The position numbers and the translations under genes were made by a program. From a bacterium (GTDB lineage Bacteria; Pseudomonadota; Alphaproteobacteria; SP197), in the NCBI GenBank assembly GCA_028821455.1, contig JAPPGE010000090.1, positions 1 through 58,857 of the forward strand: a stretch of DNA of 58,857 nt, given 5' to 3'. Shown here one piece after another: positions 27,395 through 36,932 of the stretch (position 1 is its first letter; each line of letters opens with the position of its first letter). Below the pieces are notes generated by a model that was not told the origin of the DNA, did no database searches, and was given only the letters and a program-made list of their open reading frames with translations.

Positions 27395-28924
27395 CTACTC
27401 GCTTTTCGTGATCAATTCCCAGCGCAAGCTGGCTTCCTCGATCGGCTGGAAGCCATCGACGTTTGCCGAGTACGCCCGGGTGATGTTGAAGTGGAAGGGG
27501 ATGAGCGAACCTCCCTCTTCGTACAATTGCCGCTGAAGCTCGCCGTAAAGCGCCTTGCGCTTCTCGAAATCGGGTTCTCCGGCAGCTGCGTCGAGATTGG
27601 CGTCGAATTCGGCAACCCTCCAGTTGTTTTCGTTCCAGGACGAATCGCTGCGCCACCCGAGGTTCAGGATCACTCCCGCCGACCTTTGCCACCACCAGGT
27701 CTGGAAGACCGTTTCAACCAGATAGACATCGGTCCAGTAGCCATCAGCCGGGGCCACGACGATGTTCACCGTGATGCCGGCGTCCGCCACCTGTTCCTGG
27801 TAGACCTCCGCCATCGTCAACCAGTGCGGGTCCTTGTCGCTGGTGTAGAGATCGAACTCGATCCCGTCGGCGAATCCGGCCTCTGCCAGCAGACGCTTGG
27901 CCTCGGCAATATCCTGCGGACAGTCGATATCGGCTTGGTAGGCATCGCCCGCCCATACCGGATGATCACATACGACCGTACCACCGCCGGGGCCGGCAAC
28001 CAGATTGGTCATCTCCTGACGATCGACGGCGATCCGGACGGCCTTGCGGACTCTCGGATCGTCAAACGGCGCCCTGTCAACCAGGAAGATGATGCCCTTC
28101 CATTCCCCGGTCGGGATGGTCTGCGTCGTGAACCTGGGGTTGTTCTCGAACATCGGCTTTTGCTGGGCGGTCAACGCCTCGATGTAGTCGATCTGTCCGG
28201 TCAGCAGCGCCTGTATCCGTGCCTCGCTGTCCGGGATTGCGATCACCTCGACACGGTCGACGCCAGCTCTTTGACCCCAGTAATCCTCGTTGACGACCAC
28301 TTCGGAAGTTCCTTCGGGATCCAGTCTGCTGAGCCGGAAGGGGCCGGTGCCGATTCCGGTCGTGGCCATGGTGTCACCCGAATCTTCCGGGATCATGATC
28401 ATCTTCCATTCGGTCAGCGCAATGGGCAGATCCGCATCAGGTTGGTTCAGGTTGAAACGCACCGTGTGGCTGTCGAGAGCCTCGATACTGTCCACTGACT
28501 TGATGGTCGAACGGTTTGGCGAATCGACTTCTGGATCCAGGATGCGGCTGATGCTGTAGACGACATCGGCAGCATCGAAGTCCGAGCCATCATGAAATTT
28601 GACACCTTCTCGCAGTTGCATGGTCAGGGAGAGGCCATCGTCGGCGATGCTCCACGACGTCGCGAGGTAGGGTGATGCAGCGCCGGTCTCGTCGGTTCGG
28701 GTCAACCGCTCGTGTACCAGCTGGTTCATGATGTAGAACGCGTCGACGCCGTGCGCGTCCATGGTCTCGGCGCCTCCCCTGCCAAGACCATGGGAAACCC
28801 GAAGAACGGTCTCCGCCATCGCAGTACCGATGAACATCGTCGCACAGAGAACGACCGTTGCCGTCAATTGACTGACTCCCACGGCAATCTGCCGAACGGT
28901 TGAATCAGCGTTGTTTTTTCGCAT
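27395..28924 (-). CDS. ABC transporter substrate-binding protein, family 5 (peptide/betaine type)
   Basis: A periplasmic ligand receptor of the DppA/OppA (SBP_bac_5) family, 509 residues. A signal peptide ends near GTAMA-ETVLR. The mature part shows family marks: ATSWSIADDGLSLTMQLREG, then VKFHDGSDFDAADVVYS, and later DDPRVRKAVRIAVDRQEM. The ATG at 28924 follows GGAGG at 9 nt; the longer open frame upstream is not protein-like. It lies 372 bp downstream of the ATPase gene of the importer on the same strand and is presumably its receptor. Confidence 0.88.
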   Translation of the reverse strand: MRKNNADSTVRQIAVGVSQLTATVVLCATMFIGTAMAETVLRVSHGLGRGGAETMDAHGVDAFYIMNQLVHERLTRTDETGAASPYLATSWSIADDGLSLTMQLREGVKFHDGSDFDAADVVYSISRILDPEVDSPNRSTIKSVDSIEALDSHTVRFNLNQPDADLPIALTEWKMIMIPEDSGDTMATTGIGTGPFRLSRLDPEGTSEVVVNEDYWGQRAGVDRVEVIAIPDSEARIQALLTGQIDYIEALTAQQKPMFENNPRFTTQTIPTGEWKGIIFLVDRAPFDDPRVRKAVRIAVDRQEMTNLVAGPGGGTVVCDHPVWAGDAYQADIDCPQDIAEAKRLLAEAGFADGIEFDLYTSDKDPHWLTMAEVYQEQVADAGITVNIVVAPADGYWTDVYLVETVFQTWWWQRSAGVILNLGWRSDSSWNENNWRVAEFDANLDAAAGEPDFEKRKALYGELQRQLYEEGGSLIPFHFNITRAYSANVDGFQPIEEASLRWELITKSE

Positions 28925-29296
28925 GATGTTGTCCTCCCTTTGGTATCGGATGAGTTCTCTTGAACGCTCGGCGGCGCTCGTCGTTCCGCCAGCTGACGGC
29001 GGAATGATGTCAATCCGATTGAAGGGCCAGTCTAGAGCCTTCACCTCAGGAGGTCCATTGGACCGGCTGTGAAGCCGGAACAGGTGTCTGTCTTGTCTCT
29101 GATTTGCAAGGATGAATTTCTCAGAGATACTGATGCCTGCGCGCCTCCACGTGGAATGGGAAAACGGCCTGTGGCCAGGGACACCCGCTCGAGAACAGGC
29201 AGTCAAGGATCATCCACGACGCAAACAGGGCTGATGTCGTCTCTGGATGCAGACCACGGTCTCGAGACAATCGAACCTCTCCAGACACGTAACCGA
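28925..29296. other. Intergenic region upstream of the binding-protein gene
   Basis: It separates the ATPase and binding-protein genes of the importer. It holds a small hairpin GGTCC-ATT-GGACC (29052-29064) and presumably a separate promoter for the binding protein, which is often needed in larger amount. No ORF is supported. Confidence 0.45.
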
Positions 29297-31345
29297 TCAA
29301 GGGCGACGGGCAGAATCCGCCCGCCTCTGCCTGCGCTCCAGATCAGTGAGCGGAATGTGACAGCGGATCGCGTGACCGTCGCCTGTTTTCTGCCATGGCG
29401 GTTTCGTCGTATCGCAGATCGTGCCGATCCTGTGCGGGCAGCGCCGCTGGAACGGGCATCCTCTGGCCGGAGGCGAGAGTTCCACCGCGTCTTCCGCCAT
29501 CAGGACCGGTGCTGAATCGGGGTCCGGCTCGAGCACGGCGCCGAGCAGGACTTCGGTGTAGGGGTGAGAGGGCAGGGAGTAGACCTTGCTGGACGGTCCG
29601 ATTTCGCACAATCGTCCCTGGTAGAGCACCGCGACCCGACCGGCGATCGCCCGCACCACCGCAAGGTCGTGCGAAACATACACGTAGGCTGCGTTGTGAC
29701 GGGCCTGGAGTTCCATCAGCAAATCGAGGATCACCGCCTGAACCGAAACATCGAGCGCTGACGTGACTTCGTCGCAGAGAACCAGCTCAGGCTCCGCGGC
29801 AAACGCCCTAGCGATGGCAACCCGCTGTTTTTCGCCGCCCGACATCTGGCCGGGCAGGCGGCCGAGGTAGTGGGAACCAAGACGAACTTGTTCCAAAAGG
29901 GCGATACTGCGATCCCGCAACTCACCGGCGTCGAGCCCGAAATAGAGCCGCAGTGGCTGGGCGAGCAACTCGGCGACCGTGTGGCGCGGATTGAGCGAGG
30001 CATCCGGGTTCTGGAAAATGAGCTGGATCCGGCGCAAGAGATCCGTGTCACGCCGATCGACGGGCGCATTCAGATTCACGTCGTTCTCGAAGGTGATCGC
30101 CCCCTTTCGTGGCGGGCGCAACCCGGCGATGGTGTTCAGAATCGACGACTTGCCACTCCCCGACTCGCCAACCAGCCCCAATGTCTCGCCACGGGCTACG
30201 TCGAGTACGATATCGTCCACGGTGGGCGTGACGTCAGGTTGTCTTCCGAGAATCTGGTCGATGACACCAGGCTTGGCGTAGCTGATGGAGACCTCGTCGA
30301 GGCGCAGGACGGTGTCGGAGAGATCGCGGCTTCGACCATCTCCCTGGCGCGGTGCTTTGGGAGGCGGCAGGTTTTCGACTTTCTCGTGGTAATGACAACG
30401 CACGACCTCTCCGGTGGCGGTGGAAACCAGCGGAGGCGAAACGTCGCAGCAGAGCTGTCCGGCCATTGTGCATCGATCCGCAAAGGCACAGCCCTGCACC
30501 ACCGCGTCCGGCGGTGGCGGGCGACCGGGCATCGATGACGGCACAACCGCTTCCTTGAGCTTGGGGATCGACAGCAGAAGGCCGCGGGCATACGGATGAG
30601 CCGGGTTCCTCAGCACCTCACGTGCCGGCCCCTGGAGCACGAGTTCCCCGGCGTACATGACGGCGATGCGATCGCTGACCCGTGCAACAGCGCCCAGATC
30701 GTGGCTGACGTAGACCATCGCGGTTCCTGTTTCGCTCGCTAGATCCCGCAACAGTTCGAGAACATGTGCCTGCGTGGTGACGTCAAGTCCGGTTGTCGGC
30801 TCGTCGAGCAGAAGCACTTCGGGTTTTCCGGCCAGTGCCATGGCGATGGCGACGCGCTGTTGCTGGCCCCCCGAAACTTCGTGGGGATAGCGCCCCAGGA
30901 GTTCTTCGGGTTCCGGCAAACGCACCTGCGACAACAATTCGATGACACGCTCACGGCGCCGCTCCGGTGCAAGAGTCGTGTGGAGTCTCACCGACTCTTC
31001 GATCTGGCGGCCAATTCTGGAGGTTGGTGTCAATGCCTGGCCGGCGTTCTGCGGAATCAGGGCGAGATCGCCGCCCCGAATATCTTCGAGGGCGCTGTTG
31101 TCCATGGCGAACAGATCGTGTTCCCGAAACAGGACATCGCCTTCCAGAACACGCAGCCCCGATTTCAGGAATCCCATCATGGCCAGAGCCAGGGTGCTCT
31201 TGCCGCAACCCGACTCGCCAACCAGTCCAACCGTCTCGCCCTTGCCGAAGCTGAAGTCGACGTTGCGGAGAATTGCCAGGGTGGCGCCGCCGGCGCTGGT
31301 AAAGCCGACGCTCAGGTTGTTGACTTCGACCAGCGCGCCCGTCAC
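29297..31345 (-). CDS. ABC transporter dual ATPase (DppD-DppF fusion type)
   Basis: 682 residues with two complete ABC domains. Domain 1 has Walker A GESGCGKST, signature VSGGQQQR and Walker B LLLDEP. Domain 2 has Walker A GESGSGKSS, signature MSGGEKQR and Walker B LVLCDEVTSALD. Each ends with the oligopeptide-type C-terminal region bearing Cys motifs (GCAFADRC...C and GCPFQRRCPHRIGTIC), known in DppD/OppD. The GTG at 31345 gives a gap of 7 bp to the permease gene; an ATG at 31405 would overlap that gene. It powers the importer with the two permeases upstream. Confidence 0.9.
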   Translation of the reverse strand: MTGALVEVNNLSVGFTSAGGATLAILRNVDFSFGKGETVGLVGESGCGKSTLALAMMGFLKSGLRVLEGDVLFREHDLFAMDNSALEDIRGGDLALIPQNAGQALTPTSRIGRQIEESVRLHTTLAPERRRERVIELLSQVRLPEPEELLGRYPHEVSGGQQQRVAIAMALAGKPEVLLLDEPTTGLDVTTQAHVLELLRDLASETGTAMVYVSHDLGAVARVSDRIAVMYAGELVLQGPAREVLRNPAHPYARGLLLSIPKLKEAVVPSSMPGRPPPPDAVVQGCAFADRCTMAGQLCCDVSPPLVSTATGEVVRCHYHEKVENLPPPKAPRQGDGRSRDLSDTVLRLDEVSISYAKPGVIDQILGRQPDVTPTVDDIVLDVARGETLGLVGESGSGKSSILNTIAGLRPPRKGAITFENDVNLNAPVDRRDTDLLRRIQLIFQNPDASLNPRHTVAELLAQPLRLYFGLDAGELRDRSIALLEQVRLGSHYLGRLPGQMSGGEKQRVAIARAFAAEPELVLCDEVTSALDVSVQAVILDLLMELQARHNAAYVYVSHDLAVVRAIAGRVAVLYQGRLCEIGPSSKVYSLPSHPYTEVLLGAVLEPDPDSAPVLMAEDAVELSPPARGCPFQRRCPHRIGTICDTTKPPWQKTGDGHAIRCHIPLTDLERRQRRADSARRP

Positions 31346-31352
31346 GGGAAAC

Positions 31353-32246
31353 CTACACCGGAGCCTTTTGGGCCCGGTCGATGCCGAGGGTCTTGGCGAG
31401 GGCATCGGCGCTGAGGTTGACGCCGATGATCATCGAACTCAAGGCGATGATCGGCGCCAGCACCGCCCACGGCGCGACGGCCATGTAGCCGCGGCCGTTA
31501 GCAATCATCAATCCCCAGTCGGCGGTCGGCGGAGTAATGCCGAAGCCGAGGAACGACAGTGAACTGAATGCCAGGATCATCCACGACCAGCGCATGGCGC
31601 CGTCGACCAGCAGCACGTCCCGGACATTGGGCAGGATCTCGCGCCAGACGATGGTCCACATCCTCTCGCCGCGCGCCCGCGCGGCGGTAATGAAGTCCCG
31701 TGCCGTCACGTCATGGGTTGCAGCTCTTGAGATGCGAATCACGGAGATGCCGTAGAAGAACGCCAGCGTGGGGATCAGGACGACATCGGCGGTACCCAGA
31801 ACGGCGATGATCAGAAGCAGGAACAGAATCCAGGGGATTGCCATGAAGGCGTCGACGACCCGCATCACCACGTCATCGGCCTTGCCGCCGATCAGGCCGA
31901 GCACCAGGCCGAGCGATCCGCCCCACAACACGGCAATCAGGGTTCCCAGACTGGAAATGACCAATGCTTGCCGCCCGCCCAGCATGGTGCGGGTCAGGAC
32001 GTCGCGGCCGAGATGATCGCCGCCGAGCCAATGCTCCGGGCTCGGGCCGGCGAGAACCAAATGTGAATTCTGGGTTGTGAAGTCATAAGGCACGATCCAC
32101 GGCGAGATGACGGCAAGGAGGACATGACCGCCGACGATTGCGAGACCCACCAGGCCGGAAGGCCGCCTGGCCATCTCGCGGATCACTGCGCCGAACCGGA
32201 ATGCCCTGTTGCCGGGGATCTCTCTCGCTGGATTCGCCACCGCCAT
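31353..32246 (-). CDS. ABC transporter permease, DppC type
   Basis: An inner-membrane permease, 297 residues, with about six membrane segments. The N-terminal OppC_N region ends with GPSPEHWLGGDHLGRDVLTRTMLGGRQAL, a hallmark of DppC/OppC. The EAA loop around DFITAARARGERMWTIVWREILPN contacts the ATPase. It lies 4 bp from the DppB-type gene and 7 bp from the ATPase gene. Confidence 0.9.
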   Translation of the reverse strand: MAVANPAREIPGNRAFRFGAVIREMARRPSGLVGLAIVGGHVLLAVISPWIVPYDFTTQNSHLVLAGPSPEHWLGGDHLGRDVLTRTMLGGRQALVISSLGTLIAVLWGGSLGLVLGLIGGKADDVVMRVVDAFMAIPWILFLLLIIAVLGTADVVLIPTLAFFYGISVIRISRAATHDVTARDFITAARARGERMWTIVWREILPNVRDVLLVDGAMRWSWMILAFSSLSFLGFGITPPTADWGLMIANGRGYMAVAPWAVLAPIIALSSMIIGVNLSADALAKTLGIDRAQKAPV

Positions 32247-32250
32247 GGTG

Positions 32251-33204
32251 TCAGACCTTCATGGTCCTGAGTCTGGGATTGGCAACCAGGGACAGCAAGT
32301 CGGCGACCAGGTTCAGCCCGACGTAGAGTACCGCGAGGATCAGTGCGATCGCCTGGACCAGTGCCAGGTCGCGGTCAGACACCGAATCGAGCATCAAACG
32401 CCCCAATCCCGGATAGTTGAAGACGATCTCGATGACCACGGTACCGCCAAGCAGCCATGCGAGTGTCAGCGCCACCAGGTTGATGGTGGGAAGGAGTGCA
32501 TTGGGCAGCACATGCCTGAACACCACCTGCCAGTAGGGAACACCCTTGAGGATGGCCATCTGCACGTAGTCGCTTGCCAGGACGTCGATCACGCAGGTTC
32601 TGACCATGCGCAGAATGTGCGCTGTCATGACGAAAGCGAGCGCAATGATCGGCAGGATGATGTCTTGGAGAAACTCGAAGACAGGGGCATCGGGCCTGGT
32701 GATGACAATTCCCGGCAACCAGCCCAGCCAGACGCTGAAGAAGAGAATCAACAGAGTCGCGCTGATGAACTCCGGCAGGGTCATGGCGAAGATCGCGCTC
32801 GTGGATATCCAGAGGTCCGCCGCGCGGTCGCGTGTCAATGCGGCGATGACACCGAGCAGAATCGCGATCGGGATCCCGACCGCAGAGGCTGCCGCACCGA
32901 GAAGCAGGGTGTTGCGCAGACGAATCTGCACCAGATCGGATATCGGTTTGTGGCGCCGGGACGAAATACCAAAATCACCCTGAAGGGCGCCTCCCGCCCA
33001 GATAAAGAACCGCTCGTGGGCAGGCTGGTTGAGCCCGAGGTCTTCGCGGCACTTGGCGAGCCGGGTCTCCAGGGCTGTGTCTCGTCCCAGATAGGCGGTA
33101 CAGGCGTCACCGGGCAGTGCTTCCACGCCGACAAAGACGATGATTGTGACCATGACAAGCGTCAACACGCCAAGTGCCAACCGGCGCAGTATCAACTTGA
33201 ACAT
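32251..33204 (-). CDS. ABC transporter permease, DppB type
   Basis: 317 residues, about six membrane segments. The N-terminus MFKLILRRLALGVLTLVMVT is typical of DppB. The EAA loop is near DYVQMAILKGVPYWQVVFRH, and the C-terminus contains FNYPGLGRLMLDSVSDRDLALVQA. The ATG at 33204 follows GGAGG at 4 nt; the longer frame upstream is non-protein-like. It is first in the importer operon, divergent from the Rieske oxygenase gene, with 271 bp between them that should hold both promoters. Confidence 0.9.
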   Translation of the reverse strand: MFKLILRRLALGVLTLVMVTIIVFVGVEALPGDACTAYLGRDTALETRLAKCREDLGLNQPAHERFFIWAGGALQGDFGISSRRHKPISDLVQIRLRNTLLLGAAASAVGIPIAILLGVIAALTRDRAADLWISTSAIFAMTLPEFISATLLILFFSVWLGWLPGIVITRPDAPVFEFLQDIILPIIALAFVMTAHILRMVRTCVIDVLASDYVQMAILKGVPYWQVVFRHVLPNALLPTINLVALTLAWLLGGTVVIEIVFNYPGLGRLMLDSVSDRDLALVQAIALILAVLYVGLNLVADLLSLVANPRLRTMKV

Positions 33205-33475
33205 GGTACCTCCGGATTGCCGCCGGGTACGGTGCTGATCTGAATGGTCCTTTCGACTTGTGCCAGAAACATAGCCCACTTGCGGTGTTCGTGCCAGACA
33301 CGTTGCTTCATCAAGCACGTTCGGTCGCGTCGACGCGCCCTCTGGCCAGAAAGGTCCGCGGCCTTGGCGCTTGGTGAATTCGTAGCAATTTCGGCGGCCA
33401 AGCCTCCCTTGTCATCCTTTCGACCGGTCGATACCTTGTTGTCGATCTTGGCCCTCCAGCGGACGGTCCGCCAGC

Positions 33476-34609
33476 ATGTCGACCACCTACGTTCGCCTTG
33501 ACGAGGTTTCGGACACGTTGCCGAGCACCTTCTATTACGACCGTGATCACCACGACCGGGAACTCAGGCAGATCTGGTACAGACAATGGCTGCTGGTAGG
33601 CCGGTCTGACGTGCTGGCGGCGGTCGGCGACTATCGGGTTGTGGAAGTCGGTGACCAGAGCATCATCATCACGCGCGACGGGAATCATCGGCTGCAGGCC
33701 TTTCACAACACCTGCCGGCACCGTGGTTCGGTACTCTGCCAGCAGTCGCGCGGCACATTTCGCGCCGGGCGGATCGTGTGCCCCTATCACGCATGGGCCT
33801 ACTCGCTTGAAGGCGAACTGACAGCAACGCCCTGGCGTCTCGAGGGTGGCGGGTTTGATAGCGCCAGATATCCGCTTTACAAGGTTGCCGTCGGAGAATG
33901 GGCGGGGTTCATTTTCGTCAATCTCGATGAAAATGCACCGCCGTTCGATGACCGGACACTCGGCGACACGCCGGCTCTCCTGGCGAACTGGAATCTGGGA
34001 GAGACCGTCACCGTGCACACGATGACGCTGGATCTCGAGTGCAACTGGAAAGCGTTCTGGGACAACTTCAACGAGTGTCTGCACTGTCCCGGCGTGCACC
34101 CGGAACTGTGCCGCATCGTGCCGCAATTCCGCGAAGGGCTGGCAACCGGCAACGTCGTGCGCGGTGACGGGGACACCTCTTCGCCCCTCATTGAAGGCGC
34201 AGTCACGTGGAGTGTTGGTGGCGCGACAAGTCTGCCGTGGTTCGAGGGACTCACCGAGCGTGAACAGCGTGCCGGCGCGACGTTCGGCGTTTTCCCGCCG
34301 AGCGGCTATGTGGTCACGCATGTGGATTATGCCAGGTTGGTACACATGCTTCCCACTGGGCCGGAGTGCACGCGGCTGGAGGTGTCGTGGCTTGTCCCGC
34401 CCAAGACCGTGGAGCATCCCGGGTTTTCGGTAGAAAAGCTGATCGAACTCGCCGAAACCGTGGTTCGCGAGGATGGCCGGGCAAGCGAGATCAACCAGAA
34501 GGGATTGCGCTCCAACCGGCACATGACCGGCGTGCTTGTGCCGCAGGAAATCTTCGTGCGCGAGTTTCACGACTGGGTGAGAGAACAGTTGGCCGATGCC
34601 GACGGTTGA
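33476..34609 (+). CDS. Rieske-type aromatic/amine oxygenase, alpha subunit
   Basis: A Rieske non-heme iron oxygenase, 377 residues. The [2Fe-2S] ligands are Cys80-x-His82 and Cys102-x2-His105 (CRHRGS and CPYHAW). The mononuclear iron site shows NFNECLHCPGVHP, with His203 and His208 as ligands and Glu200 as the bridging acid. The closest types by reading are the quaternary-amine demethylases/monooxygenases (GbcA, stachydrine or hydroxyproline-betaine demethylase, carnitine oxygenase). Divergent from the ABC importer and in the same region as an HpbD-like epimerase, it may demethylate a proline-type betaine. A dedicated reductase gene is not seen nearby. Confidence 0.82.
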   Translation: MSTTYVRLDEVSDTLPSTFYYDRDHHDRELRQIWYRQWLLVGRSDVLAAVGDYRVVEVGDQSIIITRDGNHRLQAFHNTCRHRGSVLCQQSRGTFRAGRIVCPYHAWAYSLEGELTATPWRLEGGGFDSARYPLYKVAVGEWAGFIFVNLDENAPPFDDRTLGDTPALLANWNLGETVTVHTMTLDLECNWKAFWDNFNECLHCPGVHPELCRIVPQFREGLATGNVVRGDGDTSSPLIEGAVTWSVGGATSLPWFEGLTEREQRAGATFGVFPPSGYVVTHVDYARLVHMLPTGPECTRLEVSWLVPPKTVEHPGFSVEKLIELAETVVREDGRASEINQKGLRSNRHMTGVLVPQEIFVREFHDWVREQLADADG

Positions 34610-34813
34610 GCCTCTGTCGAAGACACCGTGAAACAGTTGCCGACGTTGTCAGCGTGCTCCGTCGGGAGGCGGAAAGGCTGCAATTCATCCCTGGATGGAC
34701 CCGTGCGCGCGAGGACTTTGCCGAAAGCCCGGCCCGTGACGCGTGTGTCCGGAGTCAGGCGCTCTTCTGCATTTTCGCTTGACTTTGCGGACCCTTTCCT
34801 TCCAGGTAGGCGC

Positions 34814-34872
34814 GACGTGGTGATTTGTGCCAACCGGCTTGCGGCCACGAAAAACAACTCGCTAAAAGGTTG
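34814..34872 (+). ncRNA. SAM-II-type riboswitch aptamer
   Basis: The RNA reads CGUGGUGAUUUG at 34816, then GACCGGC-like CAACCGGCUUGC, CCACG closing the P1 stem (34816-34820 with 34845-34849), then an A-rich linker ending in CUCGCUAAA (34859-34866). This order matches the metA/SAM-II motif found before metA, metX and metZ genes in Alphaproteobacteria. CAACC (34831-34835) is complementary to GGUUG (34868-34872), as needed for the pseudoknot. It lies about 60 nt before metZ. Assigned from memory of the consensus; a covariance search would settle it. Confidence 0.8.
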
Positions 34873-34877
34873 CGGCC

Positions 34878-34929
34878 GATCTTCCCGGTGAGGCCGGGGC
34901 CCTTCAGGCGGGTTTCGGGAAGGAAGATC
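34878..34929 (+). promoter_or_regulatory. SD-sequestering stem (riboswitch expression platform) before metZ
   Basis: GATCTTCC (34878-34885) is exactly complementary to GGAAGATC (34922-34929), which overlaps the AGGAAG ribosome-binding site ending a few bases before the metZ ATG. An alternative pairing, CTTCCCG (34881-34887) with CGGGAAG (34916-34922), is also possible. Either would hide the ribosome-binding site, so SAM binding likely acts on translation initiation. This is inferred from base pairing only. Confidence 0.5.
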
Positions 34930-34934
34930 ACGCG

Positions 34935-36119
34935 ATGGAACAGCCTCCGATCGAATGGCGCCTGCCGACACGCCTGGTGCGTGGTGGCCTGACGCGCAGT
35001 CCTCACAGCGAAACCAGCGAAGCCCTCTACCTGACCTCCGGCTATGTCTACGACACGGCCGAGGAAGCGGCGGCGGCCTTCGCCGAAGAGAACCCGCGCT
35101 ACATTTACTCGCGCTATGGAAACCCCACGGTCTCCATGTTCGAGGAACGGTTGCGCATGCTCGAGGGAGCTGAAGCGTGCCGCGCCACAGCATCGGGCAT
35201 GGCGGCAGTCTTCGCCGCGCTTGCCTCGATCCTCAAGGCGGGCGACAGGCTCGTGGCATCGCGAGCGCTGTTCGGTTCGTGCCTTCATGTCGTCGCAAAG
35301 ATCCTGCCGCCCTTCGGAATCGAAACGGTCCTCGTGGACGGCACCGATATCGGCCAGTGGCGCGATGCTCTGAAGGGCGGCGCCAGGGCCGTCTTCCTCG
35401 AAACACCCTCGAACCCCACGCTCGAGATCATCGACCTTCCCCAAGTCTGCGCGCTGGCGCACGAGGCGGGAGCGACGGTCGTGGTCGACAATGTCTTCGC
35501 TTCACCCCTGTTGCAGAAGCCCCTGGAACTCGGCGCGGACATTGTCGTCTACTCGGCCACGAAGCACATCGACGGCCAGGGCCGCTGCCTCGGGGGTTCG
35601 GTGCTGGGCCCGGCGAAGTTCGTGGACGGACCACTGTTCACCTTCCTCAAGCACACCGGCCCCGCACTCTCCCCTTTCAATGCGTGGGTGCTGCTGAAGG
35701 GGCTGGAGACCCTCGATCTCCGGATGGCGCGCCACGTGGCAAGCGCCGAGGCCGTCGCCGGCTGGCTGGATGCGCGGCATGGTGTTCGGCGCATGCTCTA
35801 TCCCTGGCACCCGGCCCATCCCCAGACGGAGCTCGCCCGGCGCATGATGCGCGGTGGGGGCAGCGTCATCGCCTTCGAGGTCGAGGGCGGCCGGCAGCGC
35901 GCCTTCAGGTTCCTCAACGCCCTGAAGCTGATCGACATCTCGAACAATCTCGGCGATTCGAAGAGTCTCGTCACGCATCCCGCCACCACGACGCATTCCA
36001 AGCTGTCTCCGGAGGAGCGGGAACACCTGGGAATCACGGATGGCCTGGTGCGCCTGCATGTCGGTCTGGAGGACGTCGCGGATATCGAAGACGACCTCGC
36101 GCAGGCGCTCGCCGACTGA
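34935..36119 (+). CDS. metZ: O-succinylhomoserine sulfhydrylase MetZ
   Basis: A PLP enzyme of the Cys/Met metabolism family, 394 residues, that makes homocysteine from O-succinylhomoserine and sulfide. The N-terminal LVRGGLTRSPHSETSEALYLTSGYVYDTAE is characteristic of MetZ. The PLP lysine is in YSATKHIDGQGR, with DNVFASPLLQKPLELGAD before it. The SAM-II-type riboswitch upstream links expression to methionine status. It is convergent with the SDR gene 48 bp away. It supplies homocysteine near several methyl-donor metabolism genes. Confidence 0.92.
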   Translation: MEQPPIEWRLPTRLVRGGLTRSPHSETSEALYLTSGYVYDTAEEAAAAFAEENPRYIYSRYGNPTVSMFEERLRMLEGAEACRATASGMAAVFAALASILKAGDRLVASRALFGSCLHVVAKILPPFGIETVLVDGTDIGQWRDALKGGARAVFLETPSNPTLEIIDLPQVCALAHEAGATVVVDNVFASPLLQKPLELGADIVVYSATKHIDGQGRCLGGSVLGPAKFVDGPLFTFLKHTGPALSPFNAWVLLKGLETLDLRMARHVASAEAVAGWLDARHGVRRMLYPWHPAHPQTELARRMMRGGGSVIAFEVEGGRQRAFRFLNALKLIDISNNLGDSKSLVTHPATTTHSKLSPEEREHLGITDGLVRLHVGLEDVADIEDDLAQALAD

Positions 36120-36167
36120 GACTGACCGGCGTTCATGTGGGGCGAGCCGGGCGCCCCCCGGGACGTG

Positions 36168-36932
36168 TCAGGAGCGGTTCATGATCGATGGCAGGGAGAG
36201 GCGCGCGTGGCGTCCGCCGTCGATCGTGATCACCTGGCCTGTGACGAAACGCGATTCCTCGCTGGCCAGCCAGACGACGACGTCCGCCACGTCGAGCGGA
36301 TCGCCGACATGGCCCACCGGGTGCAGCCTGCCCAGTTCGGCCATCACGAGGTCGCGGTCGGGGTGCGACTCGACATAAACCCGGTTGAGATCGGTATCGA
36401 TCCATCCGGGCGCCACCGCGTTGCAGCGAATTCTGTGCGCGCCGAGGTCGACGGCCAGCGCGACGGTCAGCCCATGGACACCGGCCTTGGACGCGGCATA
36501 GGCGGTATGCCCGGGATTGCACGCGATACCTTCAAGGGATCCGATGTTGACGATCGCGCCGCCGCCGCGCACCGCCATCTGCTTTACGACGTGCTTGGCC
36601 ATCAGGAAGGGACCCTTCAGGTTCACCGCCATCATGCGATCCCAGTCGTCCGCGCATTGCTCGGCCAGGGACTTTTCGAACATGATGCCTGCGTTGTTGA
36701 CCAGGATGTCGATGCCGCCCTCGTCGGCCGTCACGGCCTCGACGAAACCGACGATCGAATCCTCGTCGGTCACGTCCAGTGCCTTCCAGGCCAGGTTCCC
36801 GTCCTCGGGGCTTCGCAGATCGCCCGCCACGACATGCGCGCCGGCTTCGGCCAGACGCCGGCAGATCGCAAGGCCGATCCCCTGTGCGCCGCCTGTCACC
36901 ACGGCACATTTGCCGGCCAGGCGTCCGCTCAT
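36168..36932 (-). CDS. SDR-family NAD(P)-dependent oxidoreductase (1)
   Basis: 254 residues, classical short-chain dehydrogenase: cofactor loop TGGAQGIG (14-21), NNAG, catalytic Ser in NIGSLEG, and the YAASK catalytic Tyr/Lys motif. The Asp at the end of strand 2 (AGDL) suggests NAD preference. It overlaps the next SDR gene by 4 bp and is last in the minus-strand catabolic operon. The substrate is unknown, probably a hydroxy-acid or alcohol intermediate of the same pathway. Confidence 0.88.
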   Translation of the reverse strand: MSGRLAGKCAVVTGGAQGIGLAICRRLAEAGAHVVAGDLRSPEDGNLAWKALDVTDEDSIVGFVEAVTADEGGIDILVNNAGIMFEKSLAEQCADDWDRMMAVNLKGPFLMAKHVVKQMAVRGGGAIVNIGSLEGIACNPGHTAYAASKAGVHGLTVALAVDLGAHRIRCNAVAPGWIDTDLNRVYVESHPDRDLVMAELGRLHPVGHVGDPLDVADVVVWLASEESRFVTGQVITIDGGRHARLSLPSIMNRS

